Notes: generated from the letters alone by a model not told the origin. A DNA stretch of 64,000 nucleotides from Miscanthus floridulus (GCF_019320115.1 NC_089587.1:105139158-105203157); one strand, 5' to 3'; numbered from the stretch's first letter, positions 10,977-23,340 are shown. Numbers and translations: made by a program.

Positions 10977-13010
10977 ACGTGTTATGTTTTGACCATTCTG
11001 AACACATGTTATCCATTTACGATGTCTCTCTAGAGGGGGTTCATCCTCCGGGATGTTGCCATAGTATCTTAGGTACAATTTGCCACGGTACTTGTGACCT
11101 GTCTTTAAGAAGCGCCGGTTCCTTATGTAAACTATCTTCCTGGATCCATTTAGGAACACCCATTTAGTACCATCCAAACAGACTAAGCATCTAGTCTTGC
11201 CTTTGAACTGTCCAGACAGGGCAAACAACGCAGGGTAATCATTGGTAGTAACAAATATTATTGCTTTGCATATAAAGTCCTCCCGCCAGAACGCATCGTA
11301 CATCGGCTCCCCATACCTCCATAGCCTCTCCATTTCTTGCATCAGAGGCTCCAAGAACACGTCTATATCAATGCCTGGTTGTTTGGGGCTGGAGATAAGA
11401 ATGGTGAGGAGAGGTACTTCCTCTTCTGACACAAATACATTGGGAGGTTGTACATTGTCAAGATGACTGGCCATGTGCTGTGGTCGGTCATCCTCTCATT
11501 GAAGGGATTCATTCCATCAGTGCTCAAGCCGAACCGTACATTCCATGGGTCATCACTGAATTCTACTTTGTACTTGGCATCGAACGATTGCCACTGGCTA
11601 CAATCGGCCGGGTGTGCGATCGTATCATCCACCTTGCGCTCATCATCCCACCATGTCATCAGTGCGGCTTCCTTAGGGTTTAGGAACATACGCCTCAAGC
11701 GGTCGGTCACTGGCAAGTACCACATAACCAGGGCAGGAATTCCTCTCTTATTTGCATCGTTGCCTAATGGAGTGTAACGTCCCGCCTCTCCGAGGCCGGG
11801 CCCGCTTACATCTGGCAGCTTCTCTAGGATATAGACTGCCCTCACAGACCAACACAGGTCTTTTCTGCGCACTTTGTCCTCACTCGTGCGCACCCAGGAA
11901 GAACTTCTCGGTCGGTCACCCATCGCTCCAGGCCAAGCACGCTTAACCTCGGAGTTATTTGCAGATGGGCTTCTGGAAAAGAAGTTGCAACTTATTGGTA
12001 TGAGTATCCTATTAATCCTGTTAAGCCCTGGGCCAGGATGTTACATGGAGTTTCCTCTAGGGCTGAGATTCTTGCAGCACCTTCTTCCCACCCTTCTTCC
12101 TCTTTCCTGTGGAGGCTTCCACCCCACTTTGAAGGTCATTGTTCTTGTACCGACTAGCCCCACACCTAGGACATGTATCTAAAGTCTCGAACAATGTGCC
12201 ACGCCGAAAAAGGATACAGTGGTTGGGGCATGCATGGATTTTTTCAACTCCCAATGTGAGTGGACTTATAACCTTCTTCGCTTGGTATGTGTTGGCGGGA
12301 ACTGTGTTCGGCTATGGGAGCAACCATGACATGAGGCACAACAGATCATTGAAACTGCAGTTCGACCAGCCGTACTTAGCCTTCAGGATGAGTAGCTCAA
12401 GCACAAAACATAGCAGTGTGAAGTATGTCGGACAGTCCTTCTCAGCATCATACCAGTCTTCTTCGATGCTTTTGTCATCCTCTCAAGATTTTCTAGACCT
12501 CTCTTGCTCTTTTCTAATATTTCTGGTCCAAAGGCCCCAAGCATTTTGTCCAAGTTGTCATTGTCATCGCATCCCCCTCACGTGCTTCGCCATCATTGCT
12601 GACACCACCAGCATCATCACCACCTTGTTCATTGCCAAAGCCACCACCTTGTTGATTGCCATAGTCACGATCCATTTGTGCTCAAGATCGTTTGAATGGG
12701 GACAAGTATGCTTGGGTTTAGCTTCATCAGCTAGATCATCGTCGCTGTCATCAACAACCACTGTTTCACCATGATGAATCCACACGGTGTAGTCTGGAAC
12801 AAATCCTCTCCTAATCAGATATTCTTTGATGGTACTCACATCTCGAAATGCAATAAGATTCTTGCAATCTTTGTAGGGACAAATAATCGTGTCACTATCT
12901 CTTCAACGTCGCTGCATGCTTCTCTACGGCTTTGATGAATTGTCCACCTCATCACGGAAAAGAGCGTCGTGTCTTAACGAACCATACATCCAAGAGTTCC
13001 TGTAGTCCAT
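10977..13010 (-). pseudogene. TNP2-like CACTA transposase, N-terminal half (disrupted)
   Basis: Transposase that would bind and cut CACTA ends. ATG at 13010-13008 begins a Transpos_assoc-type domain (MDYRNSWMYGSLRHDALFRD), with a frameshift soon after. It continues with TIKEYLIRRGFVPDYTVWIH (about 12835-12775), KIHACPNHCILFR and a Cys-x2-Cys finger (12250-12150), and GMNPFNERMTDHSTWPVIL plus LTILISSPKQPGIDIDVFLE (11520-11380) of the Transposase_21 core. TTNDYPALFALSGQFKGKTR and the NGSRKIVYIRNRRFL block follow before the frame enters the LTR at 10976. Several frameshifts and stops are present, so it is dead even apart from the Gypsy insertion. Confidence 0.88.
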
Positions 13011-13850
13011 CTTATAGAAACAAAACAACCAAAAAAGAATATTACTCAAGAATAATTGTATATACCTGAGACACGCACCATGATAGTAGAGGATAGTTAA
13101 TTAATTGACTATTAATGCATAAATATTTTAAAATATAAATTGATAGGTTCAAATAAACAATTTCAAAGAAAACAATTAGCAACATTTAATATTTCATCCA
13201 CTACCTTTCATGCAAACTCTATTCCAATTTCATGGTAGAGGATAATTAATTAATGGCCTATTTATCCATAACTAATTAAAAACACGCATTATAGAAAGGA
13301 ATCAAAATAATATTAAATGATAATTAGTAGCCATGGTAGAGGATATTTTACACATTAGCAACAATTAAAATCTTACACATTCACCTACATGCAAACCCTA
13401 GTCACATAAAGAAAAAATTAAAAAGAATAAAAAAACAAAATCCTAGATCTAGATCTAGATATAGGGTTTCATGACACATGCATCAAACTTCACTAATACT
13501 ACACTAAAATCAACAAAGATGTACTAACAAAGGGTGCAATGCAATCTTACTTCCCTACCTAATACCCTAGTATAGTGAAAATTAGAGTCCAATTTCACTC
13601 ATAACTAGCTCAAGCTCCATGGAAGAAAGAGAAAACCAAAATCAAATTACTCATTAACCAACGAATTAAACTTCAAATAAAGGGTTTGTAGAAGCATTTC
13701 CTTACCTTTTAGAGCCTCTTCATCAAAGGATTTGAGATCAAAACCTTCCCCCCTTAGTAGAGCAATTTTAGGAGGAGCCAAAGGCCTCCCAACCTTTTTT
13801 TGGTAGAAGAGTATGTCCCGAGGTGGAAGAAGGGGTGGCTTGCTGCTATT
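13011..13850 (-). other. CACTA 5' leader / non-coding AT-rich stretch
   Basis: AT-rich sequence with no reading frame and no recognised motif. It sits between the transposase start and the subterminal repeats, where the CACTA promoter would be. Short related phrases (ATGGTAGAGGATAaTTaaTT and similar) recur at about 13080, 13230 and 13330. Confidence 0.5.
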
Positions 13851-13859
13851 TATTCGTGC

Positions 13860-14125
13860 GTCGTCAGTAGGGGCGGCTGGTGATTCAGCCGCCCCTACAG
13901 TAGAATAGCAGGGGCGGCTGGTGGCAAGCCATGCTACAAAATGGTCACTACAGGGGCAGCTAGTGATTGAGCCGCCCTACAGATCACCCCCAACTGTAGG
14001 GGCGGCTTAGGTTACCAGTCGCCCCCTACAGTGCCATCTGTAGGGGTGGCTGTGCTGCTGGGGCCCGAGGACGCCCACTGTAGGGGCGCCCCCAACCCCC
14101 AGCCGCCCCTACAGTAAAAATGGCC
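13860..14125 (-). repeat. CACTA subterminal repeats (GTAGGGGCGGCT motif, both orientations)
   Basis: About ten copies of TAGGGGCGGCT, or its complement AGCCGCCCCTA, lie in 260 bp, several as face-to-face pairs that can form hairpins (e.g. AGGGGCGGCTGGTGATTCAG then CCGCCCCTACAG at 13867-13902). Subterminal repeat arrays next to a CACTA end are the known binding sites of the element's DNA-binding protein. Confidence 0.85.
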
Positions 14126-14134
14126 CCGTTCCTA

Positions 14135-14155
14135 CTACACGAATCTGTAGTAGTG
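14135..14155 (-). repeat. CACTA terminal inverted repeat
   Basis: Read on the minus strand the element starts CACTACTACAGATTCGTGTA, a typical CACTA terminus. The next bases (TGA at 14156) would be the 3-bp target duplication. Confidence 0.85.
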
Positions 14156-15423
14156 TGAACAATGACCCCCAAATCGAGGGCACCGCTCATGAAAAATCTG
14201 TTGACCTAGGCCAAGATGGCCGGGTAGAGGTGGACTCCGCTTTCCCAATTCCGCCGCCTGCCACCCCTTACAAGTCCAATCCTAGCTCAATTCATCGGTC
14301 ACTTCTGGCAGAAGGCGCCGAGAGTCGATCCTTTGCGGCGATGGTGAGGGCCAAATCGGCTCCCATCATCAAAGTGGGATGTCCCCACGTGGAGGAGGTC
14401 GCCGTGGTGGTTTCGGGCAAGGTCAGGAGGGGTTCGGAGGCAAACGACAAGGTCGGGGGAGTGGGAGGTCTGGGGGCAGACTCAATACTTGGAAGCATAA
14501 AGATGAAGGTCCAAGAGGTGCTGATCATCATGAAGAAGTGACAGAAGAATAGTTGGTTCCTGATTCTCAAGCCAAGGAGCAGATCTCTGTCAACTCCAAG
14601 TGGGAGGGGAAGCAATTGCAGAATGAGAAGCAAACCTAGTGGGGTCCGAAGCAGGACCACTCTGCTAAAGATGGTGGTGAACATCCTTCGGGTATGGGAG
14701 GTAATCATCAGAACCGTCCTAATCCTGATGCTTATACATCTGGTACTTCGGATCTGAATGTGCTTGTGGTAACTATGGAATGCATAATCATGCTACCAAA
14801 GATTGTCGTAGAAATTTCTGTGAGATCTATGGATATAGTAATCACTCCACATTTGATTGCAAAAGATGTTTGGCTTGGAATCTAGGTCCGAAATTGTGTG
14901 CAGCGCAAGCAGAGGACTAAAGTTTCTTTTATATTGATGAATGCATTGATCAAAGGGTGACTCAAGAGAAGGCTAGTACAACTATCATAACAGTTATCAG
15001 TGGATCTATGAATGCTAAGCAAATTGAACTTGAGTTCATGAATCTCATTGGAGCCGATGCTTGGAGATGGCGTGCTCTACCAGTTGCTGACAGCAATTTT
15101 TTATGAGATTTCCTACTGCTAACATGGTCACTCAATGGAGTAAACTGAAGAATTTAATGGGGAATGAAGCCTAGATCAAGATTGAGGCTTGGTCACCTAT
15201 TGTGGGTGCCAAAGGGGTCATGCAGTCAAGCTGGTTTAGAGTGAGTAAAATCCCTACTGATCAAAGATCTATCAGGACATTGGCTAAAGTTGGTGGGTTG
15301 GTTGAGAAAGTCATTGAGGTTGATGAAGGTACCAGATACAGGTATGACTATGTAAGGTTAAGGATGGCTTGTAGAGATGTTAGGAAAGTGCCCAAGACTA
15401 CAGGGGGTGTACTTGGGATGTTG
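14156..15423 (+). pseudogene. Degenerate zinc-knuckle protein of LINE-ORF1/gag-like type
   Basis: Broken coding sequence that was the target of the CACTA insertion. 14155-14541 is open but featureless (Pro- and Gly-rich). At about 14750-14900 two Cys/His knuckles are readable (CACGNYGMHNHATKDC, then CEIYGYSNHSTFDC with one Cys replaced by Tyr). A conserved block follows (FMNLIGADAWRWRALPVADS, SWFRVSKIPTDQRSIRTLAK, YDYVRLRMACRDVRKVPKT; 15030-15400). This set resembles the RNA-binding first ORF common in grass retroelements. No RT follows: the sequence is cut at 15423 by an LTR. Stops at several points show it is dead. Assignment to LINE rather than another retroelement is uncertain. Confidence 0.6.
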
Positions 15424-18400
15424 TGGCAGAACCGCCTGAAATAACATGCTTTCGGAGGCGCTTGTCTTACACTAGATACTAAGCACCCCGAAAGTTAGCT
15501 ACATCGGACAGTTCCGTCGAGCCCACCCCAAGGGAGAACTCGAAACAATCAACGTTTTACACCCAGGATCCAATAATGAGTACGAGCTCACAATACTTAG
15601 TCTATTTCATACAACAAGAGTTCTCAGAAATACATTATTACAATACCAAGTTCAGAGTGCGGAATTTAAACAACGGAATTGAAATAAACATCTAACGATA
15701 AGATACAAGGATCCGTCTGTGCCCACCAGAAGAATCCTTTACGCAACAGTCACTCCTCAAACTGCACATGCAATAGGGGTAAATAAACTCTGAGTACACA
15801 ATGTACTCACAAGACTTATCCGACTAGTGGGAATAATTTTCCGACTCCAAAAGATATGATAAGCTTTATGGTTTGCTGGATTTCCTTTTTGCGAAAAGCA
15901 TTACTAGTAGTGAATCCTTATGTATGTATTTTATTAGCAATCATGATTAGTTCATTAGCTAACTATTCTATGTAAGTACATGTTCTACTTTCAAGCAAGA
16001 GTTGAGCAATCAAATCCATTTCACCATCTTTCATCTTCTAGTTATTACTACGGTGCTAGATCATAGCCAAATTGTACCGTATCAAACGGTGATTCGTGAA
16101 CCAATGTATCCTAGCTGGGTACCTCCAAGCACATGTCCCACTTGTGCCCCAGGCACATGCAAGACCAAGCCACCACTCTCCTGTCAAGGGGTCTAGGTCC
16201 CCGTCCAAACTTGGACTCCAAGCCCCCACTCCTAGGTCCTAGACTCAGTGTGGTGCTTAGACCTCCACCATCCCCGCCTCCAATCAGTCAGTCCAGAAAG
16301 TGCCAAAACCCATGACAAGAGAGCAACGAGCCTTCCTGCTCCCATAAGCAAGTACATGGTCAGGATAATAAGTCTATGACCTGACTAGAATCCACAGCAA
16401 TGGACGGTCCTTATCCGACACGGACAGGGAAAATAGTATAACCAAGCTATGCCCCGTTGGCCGTGGAACACAACCTATTACACCCACCAATACTTGTACC
16501 ATATCCCTGGTCAGTCTCTATTTCCTTTCACCATTTTATCATGAGAGTAATAATAATAATCACCTATTGTGAGTAACAACATGTTGCTCACGCTGTTGAT
16601 AGCCCAAGCATAGCAGCTACTCGACCTATGCTAGTTGGACTCATAGGTAGGTTATCTATGCATGTAGTTTCAATATAAATCCTGTAACATAAATGCACAT
16701 CACATATATATATATATCTAGTGATCATTCAAAATAAGAGTTATGCACCAGGGCTTGTCTTGGGCAGGCGGAGTGTCAACTAAGTCAGTCGCCGGTGGCT
16801 CTGAGGCTTCCTCCTATACGAGAACCTCCTCCTCGTACTCCTCGATCATGTCCTTGTACTCCTGCTCTCTGGCAGTCACGAACTCCACCAACCTATTCTC
16901 TACATGCATGCAATGACGATGCAACCGTTAAAATTAAGGCAACAACAATTCTTAAGATAAGAATACATCTACTAAGCCACTAAGCTAGCTCTAATGGCTA
17001 AGATACTAACTACTTATCATTTCTCTACCAAATAGATTCCAAGCTCACCCTATAAGTGCTTAATTTTTATAAACCAATATGATGCCATTATTCATTTGAC
17101 CTTAATGGGTATTTAGCTACCATATTAAATAGTCTATTTTAGGGCTACAAAAATTACAGCATGCACATAATAGTGCCTTGAAGCTACTATAGAAATTTCA
17201 GAGTTAAAGCTATCACGGATTTACCACGTACAACAATTACTACAAATATTATCATAATAATTTTAAAAGCTTTTAATTGATTTAATATATCTCAGCATCA
17301 TCATAGATAGGCATAAACTAATCACACCAACAGATAGATCACATTTTTAGAAACCTAACAAAATTGGTTGCACAATTTTTGGATACCTATATGATTTTAT
17401 ATGATTTACCAAAGATTAGCTTAAAATTAAATCAGAAAACTATTTCTAGTTCCTTATGAAAAAGAAAAATGAATTCTCCCACACGACGCAGCGCGTGGTG
17501 GCCCACAGGCACGGCCCACACGAGGCTGGCCTGCAGCGCAAGGCAGCCCGCGGCGGGGGAATCCCACGCACGCTGGCATATTAGCAGAAATGCCCCTGGA
17601 CTATGAACAAAACCCGTAGTCCACATTACTATTCCTAGAGACAGCACCTATGCAAAAAGACCATTGTACTCTCTCCTCTTTATAACGGCATGGTCTCTGG
17701 CCTCCCCTGCGTGCTCTAGCGTAGCGAGCAATGGCACTGGCAACAATGTCGGCCACCCAGGACTCATGCTAACCTAGCTAAGAGGCCGAATCTCAACAAG
17801 GGGGTTGACGTGAGGCAATGGGCGGCGGTTGCATGAGCCGGGACACCATGGAAGGACCTCTCCACGATGGTGGGCACCCTGCAGCAAAGGCGACAGTGTT
17901 CTGGTGAGCCACAGCAACAACAAGGCAATAGGGGTAGCAGATGAGCAACGACGACTCACCAGTGACCTAACCAAGGTGTCGGCTCAGCTGAAGATGACCT
18001 GAGCAATGCTGGCCACGTGCGCGTTGTGAGGTGAACGACGAACCGCAAAGGCACGGCCACGTCAATGGCGAGGAGGCGGAACTAGAGCTGCAACTAGCGT
18101 GCGCACGATGAAGAGGGGTCCTAGGTAGGGCAAGTGGTGCGGTCAATTCGACATGAGATGGTGAGGTTGGAGCTAGCCATGATGAGGCAGGCTGGGCCTT
18201 AATGGCATAGCGGTGGGAGCAAAGCTCCAAAATTGGAGTTCGGCCTGGCCATAATCAAGGTAGTGTGGGGGCGGTCGGCAAGAGGGCATAAAGGTGGAGA
18301 CGCAAGCATGAGGAATTGATGAGAGGTGCTCGCTCTCTGGCTCACCATGATCGTGACTCAACGACGGTGAAAACTAGAGGGAGAAAGAGAGAAACGAGGC

Positions 18401-18560
18401 ACGACAGGTGGGCACGGTTCGTCCTCACCTTGGTGGATCACGAGCGATTGTGGCCGAGGGACCTATGTCCAAGCACGAGGGGACGAGCGTGAGCATCTAC
18501 GACCAGGCATGGCCCACGCACCACAGCACCATTAATAGCTATAACACCCTCGGTGTTACG
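15424..18560 (-). repeat. LTR of a Gypsy-type element, minus orientation (probably solo)
   Basis: In minus orientation its end is GGCGGTTCTGCCA, matching the end of the element A LTR (GGCGGTTCTGACA at 35540-35552). The block 16060-16560 is the reverse complement of a clearly related block at 34330-34830 (for example, the texts around 16100 and 34735 correspond). No primer-binding site follows the end at 15424, so it is a solo or 3' LTR. Its start is at the palindrome GTAACACCGAGGGTGTTA (18543-18559). About 2 kb at its 3' side resembles LTR A; the remaining ~1 kb (17470-18540, GC-rich) differs. No gene is supported here. Confidence 0.65.
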
Positions 18561-18566
18561 CCCTAA

Positions 18567-18805
18567 CACTGGTACAGAGACGGCCTTTACTCTTGGTGGG
18601 GAACCCCCTCTAGTCCCGGTTCCTCACCCGGGAGCAAGCATCTGGGACTAAAGGGGGTCCTTTAGTCCCGGGTCAGGAACCGGGACTAAAGGGGGACTTT
18701 TAGTCCCGGTGGGTAACACCAACCGGGACTAAAGGTGCCTCCTGACATGCCACGAGGCCGGCACCCTTTAGTCCCGGTTGGTAATACGAACCGGGACTAA
18801 AGTTT
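18567..18805 (+). repeat. CACTA left terminal repeat and subterminal array
   Basis: After the terminal repeat, TTTAGTCCCGG / CCGGGACTAAAG motifs occur about eight times in alternating orientation (18610-18800), each pair able to form a hairpin. The same motif fills the right end at 30810-31090. Confidence 0.9.
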
Positions 18806-18960
18806 TTTTTTCTTTTTTCTTTTCTTTTCATTTTTTGTTTTCTTTTCAAAATAGGTTTTTGAAGTCGTATTGTACGCTGCTAATAATACATTTATACGCA
18901 TGTATAGTATGTTTTGGTTCAAGCACAATGAACGTATTAAATCACACAATTCAAGCATAG

Positions 18961-19073
<113 letters not shown>

Positions 19074-19386
19074 TGCATGCATCATATATATATGTACATG
19101 CATGCATGCATATGTGTATTTTACATTATATTATTTTATGTGCATATATTACAAAAGATTGCATTATAGCTGTTGTGATATAACAAGTTTCCTCTCATCC
19201 TCTAGCTTGGCTTCCATGACAGTGTTGGGTCGAAGTAGAACTCGCCCTTGGAATCGATGACCTGGTCATTAAAAAATCCGGCTATAGACTCTTGAATTGC
19301 TTTGATTTTGTCTTGTTGTATGACCTTTTCCTCCAACCATCGAGCCTACAGGTTTGAATTAAAGGAAAATAAATTAATATATGTAC

Positions 19387-19398
<12 letters not shown>

Positions 19399-19477
<79 letters not shown>
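19399..19477. repeat. (TA)n microsatellite, ~79 bp
   Basis: Second TA run, preceded by ATACATACATACAT. It lies between the tail of the second CACTA ORF and the left subterminal array. Confidence 0.97.
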
Positions 19478-19480
<3 letters not shown>

Positions 19481-19539
19481 ACATAGTAACACAATCAATA
19501 ATAATAATTAAATGAATATATAGTGTATTTTTAACGTAC

Positions 19540-20746
19540 TTTGAGTCTCTCTGTAGGAGTTCTTTGGGAGAGCTCTTTGATAAACTTGCAAACATAGTAA
19601 CCACAGTAGTTGTTCCCCTATTCCTGCCTCAGACACTACTTTATAAGAAAAAGATTTGTCATCCAATCTGGTGATCCGATGAAAGCTATATGTTTAATTA
19701 ATAAAGATGATGCGATTTAGGGGACTTACTTTCAAAGGGATTACATTTAGTGGCGCTTTGCATTTTCCATGTGTTGCTTCTCAATAAAGGTTTTCCAAAC
19801 ACTTCCCAATAAAAAATTTGCCACGTCATCAGATATAGTTAATCATCATGTTTGTGTGTATATATAGTTGCTAGAGATACCAAAATTACCTCTGGATAAT
19901 ATCTATCATATCTTGGTAGTCTTGTTGTGGTTTTCTCATCGAGTCATAGATTATCAAGTGACTTTTCACCAGATCGATATCCATCAATATCCAGTGATTG
20001 CTGCATGTGTTTATAGGATATAACGCATAACACTCATTAATTAACTAGAATCAACATATGAGCCATTAAGGATGATCGACATTATTAACACTCACTTGAA
20101 GTTATAGGGAAAGAGTATATCCTTCTTGTGGCGTTGGTTCACTAAGAAGTTCATGAGGTTACTCTCTGACTCAGACTTCCAATTAGGCTTTGGAGTAACT
20201 GGGTCTTTGAATACTATATGGGGATCAACAAAACCAATTTCATTGCAGCCTTTCTTTCTATGCTGTCATTGTAAATCTACATATATATAGTACTTGTTAG
20301 GATAATTTATATGCATATACACACATATGATGAGTTTAATAATAGATCGAAAGAATTATTACTTATAGGCAATAGCAGCTAATGATAACTTTGTCTAGAG
20401 AGGTCAGGTGGCATAGTTGATGAAATTCTACAAAGTCAACATACATAACATCATCGCCACATAACCAATGTTCGTCTCTAATTCTGACACCAACGCAGAA
20501 GTATCCACCGGTAGACACCTGCATGTACCACTTGTTTAGCAGGTACATTTGCGTCCCCAGATCACCTAAGGCTTGAGGGTTGTATAGACTCTGACCTAGT
20601 ACAAATTTTTTCTTCCAAATATCAACCTCCACCGCACTCTCAATGTTTCCATCACCAAATATCTGGTAAAGGTCGAGACCAGTCTCTTCAATAAATTCAC
20701 CAAGGTGATCCAAATCGATATCCGGAGGTATGTTTGCCTGATGCAT
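19540..20746 (-). pseudogene. C48 (Ulp1/SENP-like) cysteine protease region of the CACTA second ORF
   Basis: Ulp1-family proteases remove SUMO-type modifiers. On the minus strand, exon-sized pieces appear in order: 20746-20363 (LGTQMYLLNKWYMQVSTGGY, CGDDVMYVDFVEFHQLCHL), then IGFVDPHIVFKDPVTPKP and NQRHKKDILFPYNF (about 20250-20100). HWILMDIDLVKSHLIIYDSM (about 20000-19930) supplies the catalytic His and Asp. GNNYCGYYVCKFIKELSQRT (about 19610-19550) supplies the catalytic Cys. The pieces are separated by AT-rich introns with plausible GT/AG ends. A TAG sits just before GNNYCGYY (RQE*GNN). The triad order His, Asp, Cys fits the family. Confidence 0.72.
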
Positions 20747-23259
20747 TAATCCTAAATTCGAACCATATTCATTACCAACAACTAGAGGGGGGGGACTGAT
20801 TGGTGCGATTGTTGTCTGAGTTGTGCAACTCCTTTCCCTGCCCGCTTCTTTTTCTGTGCCGCCTCAATTAACTTGGTGAGAGTGCGGTCATAGTCCGTTA
20901 ACGTTGATTTGGACGGCTTACAAGATTCCCGCTGTTGTTGCTGGTAAGAAGCCACCTTTTTTCTTAGAATATCTAGAGCTACGAAGAAGTACGGTTCCTC
21001 CGGGTTACTCCTTGCTTCTTGATCCTTTTTAAGTTTGTCATAGAATCTAGACATATCTTTTTTATATGCATTAGTTACTTCTTCCTTCTCTTCAGATATT
21101 ATTTTGGGAATAGCCCTTGGTTTCATAGTGGCTTTCTTTGCCAGCGGGGGCTGGTTCTTCGTTTGCGGGGCTGGCCTCTTGCTAGTACTTGGCTTCTTGG
21201 TAGGTGGGGGCGGGGGAGGCATTGGAGACCTCCTTGGAGGTGGTGGCAGCGGCGTTGGAGACCTCCTTGGAGGTGGTGGCTGCGGCGTTGGAGACCTCCT
21301 TGGAGATGGTGTGGATGCAGCCTCGCCTTCCAACACATTGTCATCATACAGAGCACTATGATGATCTGGCGATTGAATAATTGGACTTAGGTTGGGGGAG
21401 GATCTGCTACAAAAAAAGGAATGACATATTATTATGAGCAAATTGTTAATTATTTAAGCAAATATAAATTAATGATGTAGTGTTTTCATCCGCACCTATG
21501 GTGAGGTAGTTCAGGAGGAGGTGGAGGCGACATCCCAGGAATGATGATGTAGCGCTTGCGCCATAGAATGAATGTCTTCTCTGCTTCTCCGAGAGTCTTC
21601 TCGCCATCACCTCCAGGAATGTCAAGACGCAAATCACTAAAACCTTTTTCAGCTTTATCTACCGAGATGGTAGCATATCCTTCTTGGATTATATTCCCAC
21701 AAATCTTTGGTGTCTTGGTTCGGTCGATAGGATTAACAAGACCGATAGCCACCTTGATTGTGGAATTCCCCTTCGGAATGTGTAGCTCACACGATGTACA
21801 AGGTTCAGTGACGTCATCCACAGGGAAGCGCAGTCCTGTGTCCCCTTGAATTGGTATCTCTATGGAAGCGCAGCTGCTTTTCAACTGAACAGATTGGCTA
21901 ATGTTGATTCCTGGCTCTGATGCCTGCTTGCTTGCACTCACTGCTATTTGCACTTGCCTTCTGATTTTGTCCTGCATTCTTGCTTCAAGGTTTTTTCCCG
22001 CTCCTGTGCTTCACGCACCGCTTCCTCCAACCTCTGAAGCCACTGTGCCTCTTCTTCCTTCTTTCTCTGGCGGCTTCTGTAGGAAGGTCTATCCTAAGGG
22101 AATCCATGCTCCCACGAGACACTTCCTTTGCCTCTAGTTCAGCCACCGTGTTCAATAGTCCCGATGGCGTATGTTAGTTCATCCTTCTTTCTATTGGGCC
22201 TGAACGCACCACTAGGAGTAGCTCTCTAAGCATAAAACAATCTTTCTGCTGCTTCTTGCAGTCTTGCATCATAAACGCACTTCCTTGTCTCCTGGTCTAG
22301 TGTTCCCCCATGAGCAAAAAACCAATTCTTTGCACGCTCTCCCCACTCGAGTGATTCTGGTGTGATACCCTTGGCAAGAAGGTCTGCTTCCATTTTGTTC
22401 CACTTCTTAATGGCAGTCGGGTAGCCACTTGATCCCAAGTTGTGGTGGTATGTCTTCTGTTGGGCATTACGTTGGTTCTTTATCACCCAACTCACACCCT
22501 CTTCCGATGTCTTGTACTGTACAAACTCATCCTAATAGGGCCTCTGCTTTGAGATCGGGCTTGGGACAGTAAAATCTGGTGCTATGTTCTTCTTGACATA
22601 CGTCGTGTATAGGTGTTTCTTCTAAGTCTGAAACTGGGTGGCCATCTTCTTCATTGCCCAATCCCTAACTCGCTCCTTCAATTCATCACCATCTATTATA
22701 TCATCATAACCATCTATTTGGAGCATGAAATGTTCTAAGACATCATTCCAAATTAACGTCTTGTCATGATCGGAGACAAAACTGATATGAGGAGTATTGG
22801 TCTTCTTCTTCCATTCGCGAGTACTGATCGGGAGCCAGTCTTGTACAAGGTAACCATAGTGGTGCACGAATTTCATTTTATTTGGCCCCCCCAGTTCGCC
22901 TGTATCCACATTGAACTCCGAGATAATGAAGCGGTCCTCCAATGGCTTTTTGGGACCTCAAACATTTTTACTCTTCATTGTAGTTGTTGATGTCGATCCA
23001 GAGGGCTACAAAACATAAACATTATTTTTAATGTCATGAGCACACATAAGACATATGATAATATAAATAGCTAATAATAAAAAATATATACTTGGCCAAT
23101 ATGTTGTTGCTCATTTTGTTCAAGAGCTAAGTACTAACTCCCATCATCTGCATCCTCTTGCACATTATTTTTAGCACCATCATCGCCGGCAACTTGAGTG
23201 CCAGTGTTGATTAAATTCATCATCAACTCCTCCTCATCCATGTTTCTCGGGTCGGCCAT
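19540..23259 (-). pseudogene. CACTA second ORF: Transposase_24 region, Pro-rich linker, C48 protease tail
   Basis: Second protein of the CACTA element. ATG at 23259-23257 starts MADPRNMDEEELMMNLINTG; this exon ends at a GT donor near 23092 and the next starts after TTTTGTAG near 23007. The Transposase_24 (Ptta/En/Spm) region follows: PKKPLEDRFIISEFNVDTGE, SFVSDHDKTLIWNDV, NAQQKTYHHNLGSSGYP and FFAHGGTLDQETRKCVYDAR (22950-22240). A charged coiled-coil stretch (22100-21960) leads to a linker with three RRSPTPxPPPP units (21330-21210) and a Lys-rich segment (21150-20800). The C-terminal part is described separately. Stops interrupt the frame near 22980 (CGA to TGA type), 22622 and 22530 (TGG to TAG type), so it is a pseudogene or needs unrecognised splicing. 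Confidence 0.8.
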
Positions 23260-23340
23260 CTAGCTTCAAAAAACAAAACGAATATATAGTATGTCAAATC
23301 TTTGCTTACATGCGTAAAATCTACGAACAATATGCATTAT

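Larger units (their letters stand above)
10977..14155 (-). mobile_element. CACTA (En/Spm) transposon, 5' end portion, interrupted by the Gypsy element
   Basis: The sequence holds a minus-strand TNP2-type transposase gene, an AT-rich leader, subterminal repeats and a terminal inverted repeat ending at 14155. The other part of the transposon, including the rest of the transposase, must lie left of the Gypsy element, outside the window. Target duplication to look for: TGA (14156-14158). Confidence 0.88.
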
